A DNA stretch of 5,207 bases from Akkermansiaceae bacterium (GCA_028293225.1 JAQGPE010000368.1:1-5207); one strand, 5' to 3'. Numbered from the stretch's first letter, positions 1 through 5,207 are shown. Notes: generated by a model from the letters alone, not told the origin. Numbers and translations are program-made.

Positions 1-649
1 GGCGGCCTCTGCGGACAAGATCCTCCAGGAATTTCTGGAAGCCAAGGACGCCGAGTCACGGCTGCCGCTGATCGAGCCGCAGATGACCGCCCAGTCCCTG
101 GCCAACACGATTCTGGCCCACCCGCTGCCGGAAGTGGACATGATCACCCCGGAAACCTCCCGGGAAGTCCCTGCCGAAGGCTACACCGAGCTGCCCTTCA
201 TCGTCAGCCTCAAGCAGGGCGCCAAAACGATCGACTACTCGATGGTGGTCCGCCAGCGCGGCGACAACCCGCCGAAGGTCTTCGTCACCCCGGTTCTCGA
301 TATCCTGGGCGGCCGCCTCGCCAAGTACGCCGCCGCGCCGGACAAGGAAATCGCCACTTTCCACGTGATTCTGGAAGCCACCTCCGGCTGCTACGACGAC
401 GTCCCGGACGCCGAGAACAAATTCACCTTCAAGCTGCGGCCCGGTCCCGAAGGCAAGGATTTCGCGCGCGCCTACGTTTCGAATCTGCCTTCCTCCCGCT
501 TCCGGCAGATGCTGGACGATCCGGAATCGAACCTGCACTGGGGCAGGCGGATCCGGGCCACGGTCTCCTTGCGCTGGAATCAGACGGAAGATCCCAGGAA
601 ACCTTTTCTCGAGTTGATCGAGATCAAGGCTTTGAATTGGGATTCGTAG
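1..649 (+). CDS. Uncharacterised protein, C-terminal part (5' end outside window)
   Basis: The reading frame is open from base 2 to the TAG at 647-649, giving 215 visible residues. An internal ATG at 83 is probably not the start, because the frame upstream of it reads naturally (ADKILQEFLEAKDAESRLPL). That opening resembles a short helical segment (FLxAxxxExRLPLI) I associate with uncharacterised verrucomicrobial proteins, where it precedes an alpha+beta domain; this is memory-based inference. The rest is mixed polar and hydrophobic, with one cysteine (in SGCYDD), no transmembrane helix and no catalytic motif I recognise. It ends in ELIEIKALNWDS. The N-terminus, and so any signal peptide or anchor, lies outside the window. 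It is the only plus-strand gene and is convergent with the rhodanese gene, overlapping its 3' end by 26 bp, so it is not part of that operon. That it is a real gene is likely; its function is unknown. Confidence 0.8.
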   Translation, partial: AASADKILQEFLEAKDAESRLPLIEPQMTAQSLANTILAHPLPEVDMITPETSREVPAEGYTELPFIVSLKQGAKTIDYSMVVRQRGDNPPKVFVTPVLDILGGRLAKYAAAPDKEIATFHVILEATSGCYDDVPDAENKFTFKLRPGPEGKDFARAYVSNLPSSRFRQMLDDPESNLHWGRRIRATVSLRWNQTEDPRKPFLELIEIKALNWDS

Positions 650-1121
650 GGTGGAGCAGCCCGGCGCTCTTCAGGGCCTCGTGACCGCCGTGCAGCGCCT
701 TCACTTCCGAGATCACGCCGGGAACCATGTCGTACTGCTTCAGGCGCGACACCACTTCCTTGCTGATCCCGCAGCTGGTGCTGCCGCAGTAGACCACGGC
801 GCGCTTCGACTCCATCAGCCGCGGCATCGCCTTTTCCAGCAGGTCGTCGAAATTTTCGCCTCCAACCGTGGTCAGGTGAATGGAGCCGGGCAGGCCGTCG
901 GCTTTCCACTCGCCCTCGCTGCGGGCATCGATCCACAGCAGGACGCCATCCTTCGCCCAGGTCTCCTGGACGGTCGCCAGGCAGATCTCATCCGGCGGCA
1001 TCAGTGCAGGGTCGCAGGCCACCGGCGCCGGCTTGGCCGGTTCCGGCGCATACTTCCACTGCCCCACGGCGGCGGCGACACTCATCGCTCCGATGATAAC
1101 AGCCTGTCCAAAGGTGTTCAT
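624..1121 (-). CDS. Rhodanese-like domain protein, probably exported or membrane-anchored
   Basis: The 165-residue product begins with a hydrophobic stretch (about residues 4-20, AVIIGAMSVAAAVG) lacking the usual N-terminal lysine or arginine, so it may be an uncleaved anchor or an atypical signal peptide. A proline-rich linker (about 25-43) follows, then one rhodanese domain (about 46-155). The domain shows the CH2A-like strand LLWIDARSEGEW (61-72), the active-site strand VVYCGSTSCGIS (109-120) and the C-terminal LHGGHEALKSAG. Cys112, directly after VVY, is in the position of the persulfide-forming cysteine. Cys117 gives a CxxxxC loop rather than the common CRSGxRS, a variant I recall from other single-domain rhodaneses. 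Such domains transfer sulfane sulfur or act as thiol switches; the substrate here is unknown. The start overlaps the stop of the upstream DUF1573 gene as ATGA, implying translational coupling. Its last codons overlap the convergent plus-strand gene. Confidence 0.9.
   Translation of the reverse strand: MNTFGQAVIIGAMSVAAAVGQWKYAPEPAKPAPVACDPALMPPDEICLATVQETWAKDGVLLWIDARSEGEWKADGLPGSIHLTTVGGENFDDLLEKAMPRLMESKRAVVYCGSTSCGISKEVVSRLKQYDMVPGVISEVKALHGGHEALKSAGLLHPTNPNSKP
1118..1121 (-). promoter_or_regulatory. ATGA stop/start overlap coupling DUF1573 gene and rhodanese gene
   Basis: On the minus strand the rhodanese ATG (1121-1119) overlaps the TGA of the upstream DUF1573 gene (1120-1118). This geometry is typical of termination-reinitiation coupling and supports both the start choice and co-expression. 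A GAGG lies about 11 nt upstream of the ATG, rather far for a strong ribosome binding site. Confidence 0.75.
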
Positions 1122-1804
1122 GGCTTGGCCGCCTCAGCGGGAACCGGTTTGCGGACCGAGGTGAAAACCCGCTGCGAGCGGTGCTTCTGAATCTTGCAGT
1201 CGGTGTCGATGTGGAAGACGGCGATGTCCACCTGCGCGGTGGTCTTCGGCGTGATGGTCAGCTCGTATTTCCGGCCGTCCTCGATCGTCTTCAGCACCTG
1301 GGTGTAGTTCGGATTCGCACCACTAACCTCCAGGATGTGGATCGGGTCGGTGTAGTTCATCGTCAGAGTCACCGTCTTCGGCTCCGGCTTGGAGCCGATG
1401 TCCCAGAACAGGGTCTTCGGTTCCGCCTGGATAAGCACCGGGATCTTTACCTGGATGTTCAGCAGGGCGGAGGGCTTGTCCTCGCTGTCGCCCTTCACCC
1501 AGACGCCGACCTGCTTTTCGGCGATGCCGGAGAAATTCGACATGTCGAAATCGGCCTGCACAGTGCCCTTCTCCCCCGGCGCATAGGTTTTCTTGTCGCC
1601 CTCCAGCGCCACCACCACGCAGCTGCAGCCGGCATCGGCACGCGTGATGGTCACCGGCTCCTGGCCGTCGTTGACGAAGCTGAACCGGGCCTTGATGACC
1701 GTCGCGTCCGGCGGGGCGTCGATTTCCTTGCGGGTGCTGTCGAATTTGAGGCCAGCCATGCCCGGAAGGCAGGCGGCGAACCAGCAGAGAAGCGCTCGTT
1801 TCAT
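1118..1804 (-). CDS. DUF1573 domain protein, secreted, downstream paralogue (CSC motif)
   Basis: The 228-residue product starts with a short signal peptide (MKRALLCWFAACLPGMAG; likely cleavage after Ala17). Next comes a DUF1573-like, probably Ig-fold, domain (about 35-125): FSFVNDGQEPVTI, then DAGCSCVVVAL with Cys60 and Cys62, then YAPGEKGTV. In the family as I know it this site usually reads SCGC, so the CxC spacing is kept but the flanks differ. A second beta-rich half follows (about 127-205, from EPKTLFWDIGS through LKTIEDGRKYEL), and a third cysteine, Cys203, lies near the C-terminus. No enzymatic role is established for DUF1573; exported binding or scaffold functions are assumed. It is about 40% identical by eye to the product of the gene just upstream, indicating tandem duplication. 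It is preceded by a pyrimidine-rich 40-bp spacer without a Shine-Dalgarno sequence, and its stop overlaps the rhodanese start. Confidence 0.88.
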   Translation of the reverse strand: MKRALLCWFAACLPGMAGLKFDSTRKEIDAPPDATVIKARFSFVNDGQEPVTITRADAGCSCVVVALEGDKKTYAPGEKGTVQADFDMSNFSGIAEKQVGVWVKGDSEDKPSALLNIQVKIPVLIQAEPKTLFWDIGSKPEPKTVTLTMNYTDPIHILEVSGANPNYTQVLKTIEDGRKYELTITPKTTAQVDIAVFHIDTDCKIQKHRSQRVFTSVRKPVPAEAAKP

Positions 1805-1844
1805 GATCTGGGGAAAAAGAGAGAAAGTGGGGGTGGGGTGGCGG
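1805..1844 (-). promoter_or_regulatory. Pyrimidine-rich leader without Shine-Dalgarno, between the two DUF1573 genes
   Basis: This is the largest gap inside the operon. Read on the minus strand it is 33 of 40 pyrimidines, including an unbroken 18-nt pyrimidine run (1827-1810) ending 9 nt before the ATG at 1804. There is no GGAG- or AGGA-like element, and I see no convincing -35/-10 pair or hairpin. Initiation may depend on ribosomal protein S1 or on translation arriving from the upstream gene; both are inferences. The complementary strand is G-rich (runs of 5 and 4 G at 1829-1838). Confidence 0.4.
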
Positions 1845-2534
1845 TCAGGGCTCGTCCCGGATCTGGTCGGCAGGGGCCTTCACCGCGGCGAAGGCCATCA
1901 GCACCTCGTATTTCTTGGCGGAGCTGTCAGTGTTGACGCGCACACTGGCCACGGCGGCCGCCTGCGTCGACTTCGGGGTCACCACCAGCTCGTACTTGCG
2001 GCCCTCCTCGATGGTCTTCAACTCGGTGATGAACTTGTCGTCGCCGCTCGAGACGCGCAGCGCGCGGATCGGCTGCCCTCCGGAGACAGTGATGACGGCG
2101 GTCTTCGACTCCACGGCGGAGCCGATCTCCCAGACCAGGGTCCGGGGCTCCAGGACCACCGGAGTGGGGATATCCACCTGCAGCGTCAGAGTGTTCGACG
2201 GCTTGGCCTCCGGCGCACCATCCAGCCAGATCTTCAACTCCTTCCGGGTCTTTCCCGAGAAAGCCGACACGTCGAAGACGGCGCGCATGACGCCCTTTTC
2301 GCCGGGCTTGTAGTAAACCTTGCCGCCTTGCAACGCGACCGAGACGCAGGGACAGCCGGCGTCATAGTGGTCGATCTTCACCGGCTGATCGCCGGTGTTG
2401 GTGAAGGTGAAATCGAAAGTGCTCGCCAGGGCGTCGTCCGTCACCGCGGCTGATTTCGTGGTCTCGTCAAAAGTGAGGCCGGCGAAAGCGCACGGGGCGG
2501 CAGCCAGCCAGCAGAGGAGCAGCGCTCTTTTCAT
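1845..2534 (-). CDS. DUF1573 domain protein, secreted, upstream paralogue (CPC motif)
   Basis: I place the start at the ATG at 2534-2532 rather than an in-frame ATG at 2570. The later start gives a classic signal peptide (MKRALLLCWLAAAPCAFAG; cleavage after Ala18), matches the MKRALL start of the paralogue downstream, and avoids an arginine-rich 12-residue extension that would overlap the preceding gene. The mature part holds a DUF1573-like domain (about 36-125): FDFTFTNTGDQPVKI, DAGCPCVSVAL (Cys61, Cys63) and YKPGEKG. A second beta-rich half follows (EPRTLVWEIGS; LKTIEEGRKYEL at about 172-183). The 229 residues align with the downstream copy almost without gaps, but the third, C-terminal cysteine is missing. 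The cysteine in the signal region is preceded by proline, so a lipobox is unlikely. The gene lies 10 bp after the preceding stop with no clear Shine-Dalgarno sequence, so translation is probably coupled. Function is unknown beyond the family assignment. Confidence 0.88.
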   Translation of the reverse strand: MKRALLLCWLAAAPCAFAGLTFDETTKSAAVTDDALASTFDFTFTNTGDQPVKIDHYDAGCPCVSVALQGGKVYYKPGEKGVMRAVFDVSAFSGKTRKELKIWLDGAPEAKPSNTLTLQVDIPTPVVLEPRTLVWEIGSAVESKTAVITVSGGQPIRALRVSSGDDKFITELKTIEEGRKYELVVTPKSTQAAAVASVRVNTDSSAKKYEVLMAFAAVKAPADQIRDEP

Positions 2535-2544
2535 GGCTGCACGA

Positions 2545-3054
2545 CTACGGCTTCGATGTCGCGGGCGCAAGTTCGATGGCCAGGATCAGCCGGCCGCCGC
2601 GCCACTCCGGCCCCAGGACCAGCAGCGGCTTCGAAGGGGACAGAGGCGCGTCGGTCTTCAGGATCTTCTTCCGGCTCAGCCAGAGCTCCAGATCCAGGCG
2701 CATCACATCCTTCGCCAGCAGGCTCTGAGCCTCAAAGCGCAGCAGCACCTCGTCACTGGGCCGCAACGGCTGGGCCCAGTTTTCGTAGCTGCGGTAAAGC
2801 GGTTTCTCATCCTTGCCGAGCTGGCGGTATTTCGAGAAATGCAGCTTCGGGTCCGCAGTGAGTTTCTTCTCGGCGTCCTTCGAAATCTCCGTGGCCCGGG
2901 CGCCGGCGGCAGCCGGGTCGCCATTGGTGCCGTAGTAAACCGTCACCGTCACCGTCGCGAGCACGTCCTTGCCCGGGTCGCCCTCGCCGGCGGCGGCGAC
3001 ACCGATCAGGCCAGCGGCGAGAAACACGAAGTGACGGCGGTTCATCATCGTCAT
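2545..3054 (-). CDS. Small exported protein of unknown function with twin-arginine-like signal
   Basis: The 169-residue product begins MTMMNRRHFVFLAAGLIGVAAAG. NRRHFVF resembles a twin-arginine (Tat) motif followed by a weakly hydrophobic stretch and an Ala-rich cleavage site near residue 22; a Sec signal is the alternative. The ATG at 3054 is chosen because it overlaps the upstream stop; ATGs at 3048 and 3045 would give MMNRRHF or MNRRHF with the same signal. The mature part has no cysteine. It contains a strand-like segment (ATVTVTVYYG), a charged helical section, LHFSKYRQLG and RSYENWAQPLRPSDEVLLRFE. It ends with two beta-like stretches, MRLDLELWLSRKKILK and GGRLILAIEL, suggesting a compact beta-rich domain. 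I do not recognise the family. Its place between the anti-sigma-like gene and the DUF1573 pair, with 1-bp and 10-bp junctions, ties it to the same process. Confidence 0.82.
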   Translation of the reverse strand: MTMMNRRHFVFLAAGLIGVAAAGEGDPGKDVLATVTVTVYYGTNGDPAAAGARATEISKDAEKKLTADPKLHFSKYRQLGKDEKPLYRSYENWAQPLRPSDEVLLRFEAQSLLAKDVMRLDLELWLSRKKILKTDAPLSPSKPLLVLGPEWRGGRLILAIELAPATSKP

Positions 3055-3056
3055 CA
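3052..3056 (-). promoter_or_regulatory. TGATG stop/start overlap coupling anti-sigma-like gene and exported-protein gene
   Basis: On the minus strand the TGA of the anti-sigma-like gene (3056-3054) shares one base with the ATG of the following gene (3054-3052). No strong Shine-Dalgarno sequence lies upstream (only a GGA about 6 nt before), so reinitiation by the terminating ribosome is the likely route. Confidence 0.65.
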
Positions 3057-3641
3057 GCGATCCAGTTCGGCCGTGGTCGGAGACTCTTCCTGGATGGAAG
3101 CCGTGTCAGGAATCTCGAAGGTATCGGGAATCGCCGCCACGCCATCCAGCACGATCACCGCGCCGTTGGACTCGGTGGAGGCATACCAGGCGGCCTTCAC
3201 GCCGGACTCGGGCGTGTAGAGGAAAGGTTCAACCACCTGACCGGCCTGCTTGCTGTTGTGAGCGGCAGAGGCCGTCGAGGGACCGGTGGTGACGTGGGTG
3301 CCGGCCCAGAAGCACAGGGCCATGCCGGCCGCTGCGGCCGTCGGCATGAACCAGGTCAGCCAGCTGCGCGCGGAACTGCGGCCGCGCCGCTGGGGACCGG
3401 ATTGCTCTTCCGTCGAAAAAATCTCGCGGGAGATCCGCGCATTGAAGAAGTCCGCATACGGCGGCTCCTCCTGGGCCGGGAGCACCGAGCGAAGGAGAGG
3501 TTTCAACCGGCGGGCGTCTTCGCGGTAGGCGAGCCACTCGGGTTGGGAATGAGCCCAGGCGTCCACCTCGGCGCGTTCGGGCCCGTGGAGTTCATCTTCG
3601 ACCCACAGGGCCAGGATTTCATCAGCGGGAGTCGTATTCAT
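3054..3641 (-). CDS. Anti-sigma factor-like membrane protein, lacking zinc-binding residues
   Basis: The 195-residue product lies directly after the ECF sigma gene, overlapping it by 20 bp, the usual position of a cognate anti-sigma factor. Residues 6-50 (ADEILALWVEDELHGPERAEVDAW) have the helical pattern of an anti-sigma domain (LxxYxDGELxxxExxxVExH). However, the HxxxCxxC zinc ligands are absent: the corresponding segment reads AHSQPEWL. The only cysteine in the protein is Cys110, inside the membrane helix. A basic stretch (RRGRSSAR, 85-92) precedes one transmembrane helix (about 93-116), predicting a cytoplasmic N-terminus and a periplasmic tail of about 80 residues. The tail contains LYTPESGVKAAWYAS and AVIVLDGVAAIPDTFEIPDT, a segment I associate with verrucomicrobial anti-sigma-like proteins (inference). 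It presumably holds the sigma factor at the membrane until an envelope signal releases it. The role rests on position and architecture, as sequence similarity is weak. Confidence 0.78.
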   Translation of the reverse strand: MNTTPADEILALWVEDELHGPERAEVDAWAHSQPEWLAYREDARRLKPLLRSVLPAQEEPPYADFFNARISREIFSTEEQSGPQRRGRSSARSWLTWFMPTAAAAGMALCFWAGTHVTTGPSTASAAHNSKQAGQVVEPFLYTPESGVKAAWYASTESNGAVIVLDGVAAIPDTFEIPDTASIQEESPTTAELDR

Positions 3642-4290
3642 CCTTCAAGAGAGCTTGGAGTTTCTGGCGGGCGTAAAAAAGTCGGCTCATCACGGTCCCG
3701 AGCGTGCATCCCATCACATCGGCGATTTCCTTATACGCCAGCCCCTGCACATCTTTCAAGACCACGGCCTCGCGATGTTCGGGGGAGAGCTTTTCAAGAG
3801 CGGCTTCGATTTTGATGCGGAGTTCGCCGGCAGTCAGCGCGTCGTCGGGACGGCGCTCGGAAGAGGGAGTGGTCACGGCGGCCGGGTCGATCCGGTCGCG
3901 GCTGAGAAGTTCGTCGTTGAGTTCGTCGCCGCTGCCTTCCGGCCGCTTGCGGCGGACCTGGTCGTAAACGGCATTGTGGGCGATCCGATAGAGCCAGGTC
4001 GTGAAGCGGGCCTTGGCCTCGAAGCGCGGCAGGGCCTGCCACGCCTTGATGAAGACCTCCTGTGAGAGGTCCCAGGCGTCGGCTTCGTTTTTGACCATAT
4101 TCCGGATCATGGCGAAAATGCGGGCTCGGTGGCGGGTGACCAGGGTATCGTAGGCGCGCATGTCACCTGCCTGCGCGCGCAGAACCAGGGCTTCGTCCTC
4201 CGGTCCTTCCGGTTCTCCGGCGGAAAAAGTGCCGGAGTCGGCGGGCCCTAGTAGCGTATTGGACGCCAGACGCTGGAAAATATTCACCAT
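3622..4290 (-). CDS. ECF-type RNA polymerase sigma-70 family factor
   Basis: The 222-residue product has the two-domain layout of extracytoplasmic-function sigma factors. Region 2 (about 35-117) includes the core-binding segment DLSQEVFIKAWQALPRF (74-90) and the -10-recognition segment FTTWLYRIAHNAVYDQVRRKR (96-116). A polar linker (117-153) follows. Region 4 (about 155-216) carries a helix-turn-helix, LAYKEIADVMGCTLGTVMSRLFYAR, preceded by LSPEHREAVVLKDVQG. Regions 1.1 and 3 are absent, as expected for ECF factors. An N-terminal extension of about 33 residues (GPADSGTFSAGEPEG) is unusual in length. The ATG at 4290 is the only credible start, since the next Met (44) is inside region 2; a GGTGA lies 4 nt upstream of it. 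The gene is first in the six-gene minus-strand unit and overlaps the anti-sigma-like gene. I cannot assign the ECF subgroup. Autoregulation is common in such factors but is not demonstrated here. Confidence 0.96.
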   Translation of the reverse strand: MVNIFQRLASNTLLGPADSGTFSAGEPEGPEDEALVLRAQAGDMRAYDTLVTRHRARIFAMIRNMVKNEADAWDLSQEVFIKAWQALPRFEAKARFTTWLYRIAHNAVYDQVRRKRPEGSGDELNDELLSRDRIDPAAVTTPSSERRPDDALTAGELRIKIEAALEKLSPEHREAVVLKDVQGLAYKEIADVMGCTLGTVMSRLFYARQKLQALLKDEYDSR

Positions 4291-4387
4291 CAGTTCACCG
4301 GCATCGCACGCACACGTGTCCGCATAGCCGGAAGATGAGCGATGCGGTCGCAGGCTGGCAATTCCTTTCCCGGGCGAAGAATGGACC
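4291..4387 (-). promoter_or_regulatory. Intergenic region, probable promoter of the sigma factor operon
   Basis: This 97-bp gap separates the oxidoreductase stop from the sigma factor start and is the only gap upstream large enough for a promoter. A ribosome binding site GGTGA lies at 4299-4295. An 8-bp palindrome, ACACGTGT (4312-4319), sits about 22 bp before the start codon and could be an operator or chance. No good housekeeping -35/-10 pair is visible. GGAATT (4365-4360) followed after 17 nt by TCGCTC (4342-4337) loosely resembles an ECF promoter but is weak. No rho-independent terminator for the oxidoreductase gene is visible. Confidence 0.4.
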
Positions 4388-5207
4388 TCAACCGGGAATT
4401 TCCAGTCCGGGCACTCCGGCAGCCGCTTCCTTCCCGTCCGCCACGATCGCGGCCGCCGTGCCGGCGGCCTGGCCGGTGGCGATGCAGGTGCCCATCACGC
4501 GGATCGAGGCCTGGGCGTCGTGATCGCAGGAAAGGCAGCGCCCGGCGACGAACAGCGAATCGGAAAAAGCCGGTCGCAGGCAGTCGAGCGGAATCCCCGC
4601 CGGGCGGTCTTCCTCGGCGTAGCGGAGTTTCGGGCCACGATTGGTTTCCCGGAACTCCAGCGGCCAGGTGGCTAGGGCGATGTCATCTTTTTGTCGTGTT
4701 CCGGCGAGGATCTGCGGGCCGGTCAGGATGGCCCGGCCTTGCCAGCGGCGGCTTTCGCGGACTCCGGCGCGGACGGGCCATTGACAAATGTAGGCGCCGG
4801 CCCAGTCCGGGGCGTGGCGGGTGAGGTAGGCCAGGGTCGTCGATGCGATCTCGCGGCCGGTGCTTTCCAGCAGCGACAGGCAGGCCGGGTCGAGGGGGTC
4901 GTAGGCCTGTTCCTGGGCGGCGAGGTCCAGGGTGCCGAAGATTTCCCCGGCCCGGCCGCTGGCGCGGAAATGCAGGCCCAGGGCCCCGGGGGGCAGGTCG
5001 CCGCCGCGGACGCCGGCCACGATCCGGGCCGCCACGGCCAGGCCGAGTTCGACCGGCCCGGCAGTGCGGATGCCGAAGACATAGGCAGGCCGCTGGAGGC
5101 GGGCGCCGCTGGTCATTTCGGAGTCCCGGCCCAGCAGGGCGGCCGCCACGGCGTCGCCGCTGGCATCGACGAGGGAGGAAGCCTCGATCTCCATGCCGCC
5201 GCCCCGG
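4388..5207 (-). CDS. FAD-dependent oxidoreductase (PF12831-like), C-terminal part; 5' end outside window
   Basis: The frame is open from the right edge to the TGA at 4390-4388, giving about 272 residues. The ATG at 5194 is internal: the residues before it (RGGG) continue the frame, and the FAD-binding GxGxxG motif, normally at the N-terminus, lies outside the window. Hallmarks of the family are visible. SSLVDASGDAVAAALLG is the strand and loop following a substrate-domain insertion. ESRRWQGRAILTGPQIL corresponds to the conserved ESRRIxGxxxLTxxD. LFVAGRCLSCDHDAQASIRVMGTCIATGQAAGTAAA is the C-terminal FAD-contacting segment. Family members are usually about 400-600 residues. The exact substrate is not deducible; several relatives sit near carbohydrate-utilisation genes in Verrucomicrobia and Planctomycetes. 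The cysteine in GRCLSCDHDA, where many relatives have Ala or Thr, is a small oddity. It is co-directional with the sigma operon but separated by 97 bp, so it is probably a separate unit. Confidence 0.9.
   Translation of the reverse strand, partial: RGGGMEIEASSLVDASGDAVAAALLGRDSEMTSGARLQRPAYVFGIRTAGPVELGLAVAARIVAGVRGGDLPPGALGLHFRASGRAGEIFGTLDLAAQEQAYDPLDPACLSLLESTGREIASTTLAYLTRHAPDWAGAYICQWPVRAGVRESRRWQGRAILTGPQILAGTRQKDDIALATWPLEFRETNRGPKLRYAEEDRPAGIPLDCLRPAFSDSLFVAGRCLSCDHDAQASIRVMGTCIATGQAAGTAAAIVADGKEAAAGVPGLEIPG

Noticed and set aside
56..538. 160-residue minus-strand open frame opposite the left-edge gene
   Set aside because: It is rich in Gly, Arg and Val with no recognisable motif, and it is opposite a frame with natural protein composition that is open to the window edge.
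614..627. Inverted repeat TTGATCGAGATCAA as a transcription terminator
   Set aside because: The loop is only 2 nt, the stem is AT-moderate and 6 bp long, and no T tract follows on either strand.
1751..1804. Lipobox in the DUF1573 signal peptides
   Set aside because: The cysteines near the signal regions do not sit in an L-[AS]-[GA]-C context at the end of a full hydrophobic core; in the upstream paralogue proline precedes the cysteine.
1805..1827. TTTTTCCCCAG before the ATG resembling a 3' splice acceptor
   Set aside because: The gene layout is clearly bacterial (operon overlaps, ECF sigma factor), both flanking frames are intact, and there is no matching donor or need for an intron.
1829..1844. 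G-quadruplex on the plus strand
   Set aside because: Only two adjacent runs of at least three G are present here (three counting 1810-1813), so the canonical four-run pattern is not met.
2535..2570. Upstream ATG at 2570 as start of the first DUF1573 gene
   Set aside because: It would add MRPRHRSRSRAA before an otherwise ideal signal peptide and overlap the preceding gene; the paralogue starts directly at MKRALL.
1181..3219. Long plus-strand open frames (1181-1936, 1593-2453, 2395-3219) opposite the DUF1573 and exported-protein genes
   Set aside because: They are antisense to genes with clear signal peptides and domains. Their translations are rich in Arg, Gly, His and Gln with no domain, as expected from the reverse of GC-rich codons.

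Overview
The window is GC-rich, tightly packed bacterial chromosome with no mobile element, CRISPR array or RNA gene that I can see. Gene content points to Verrucomicrobiota, less likely a related Planctomycetes-Verrucomicrobia-Chlamydiae lineage. It has an ECF sigma factor with a zinc-less anti-sigma partner, DUF1573-type secreted proteins, a PF12831-type FAD oxidoreductase, and a plus-strand protein of a style I associate with verrucomicrobial genomes. This assignment is inference from protein style, not a database match.

Layout. The left edge (1-649, plus strand) is the C-terminal part of an unrecognised protein. Everything else is on the minus strand and is described here in transcription order, right to left. 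The right edge (4388-5207) is the C-terminal part of an FAD-dependent oxidoreductase. A 97-bp gap (4291-4387) probably holds the promoter of the next unit. That unit is six genes: ECF sigma factor (3622-4290), membrane-anchored anti-sigma-like protein (3054-3641), small exported protein with a twin-arginine-like signal (2545-3054), two tandem DUF1573 paralogues (1845-2534 and 1118-1804), and an exported or membrane-anchored rhodanese-domain protein (624-1121).

The six genes are joined by a 20-bp overlap, a 1-bp TGATG overlap, a 10-bp gap, a 40-bp pyrimidine-rich gap and a 4-bp ATGA overlap, so they look like one operon. The only plausible internal break is the 40-bp gap.

How the genes may work together (inference). 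A sigma/anti-sigma switch heads an operon whose other four products all appear to be exported. Three of these four carry closely spaced cysteine pairs: CPC and CSC in the DUF1573 proteins, CGSTSC in the rhodanese. This suggests an envelope system controlled from the membrane, possibly handling sulfur, thiols or metal. The substrate and signal cannot be read from the sequence. This operon is the part of the window most likely to be an undescribed system.
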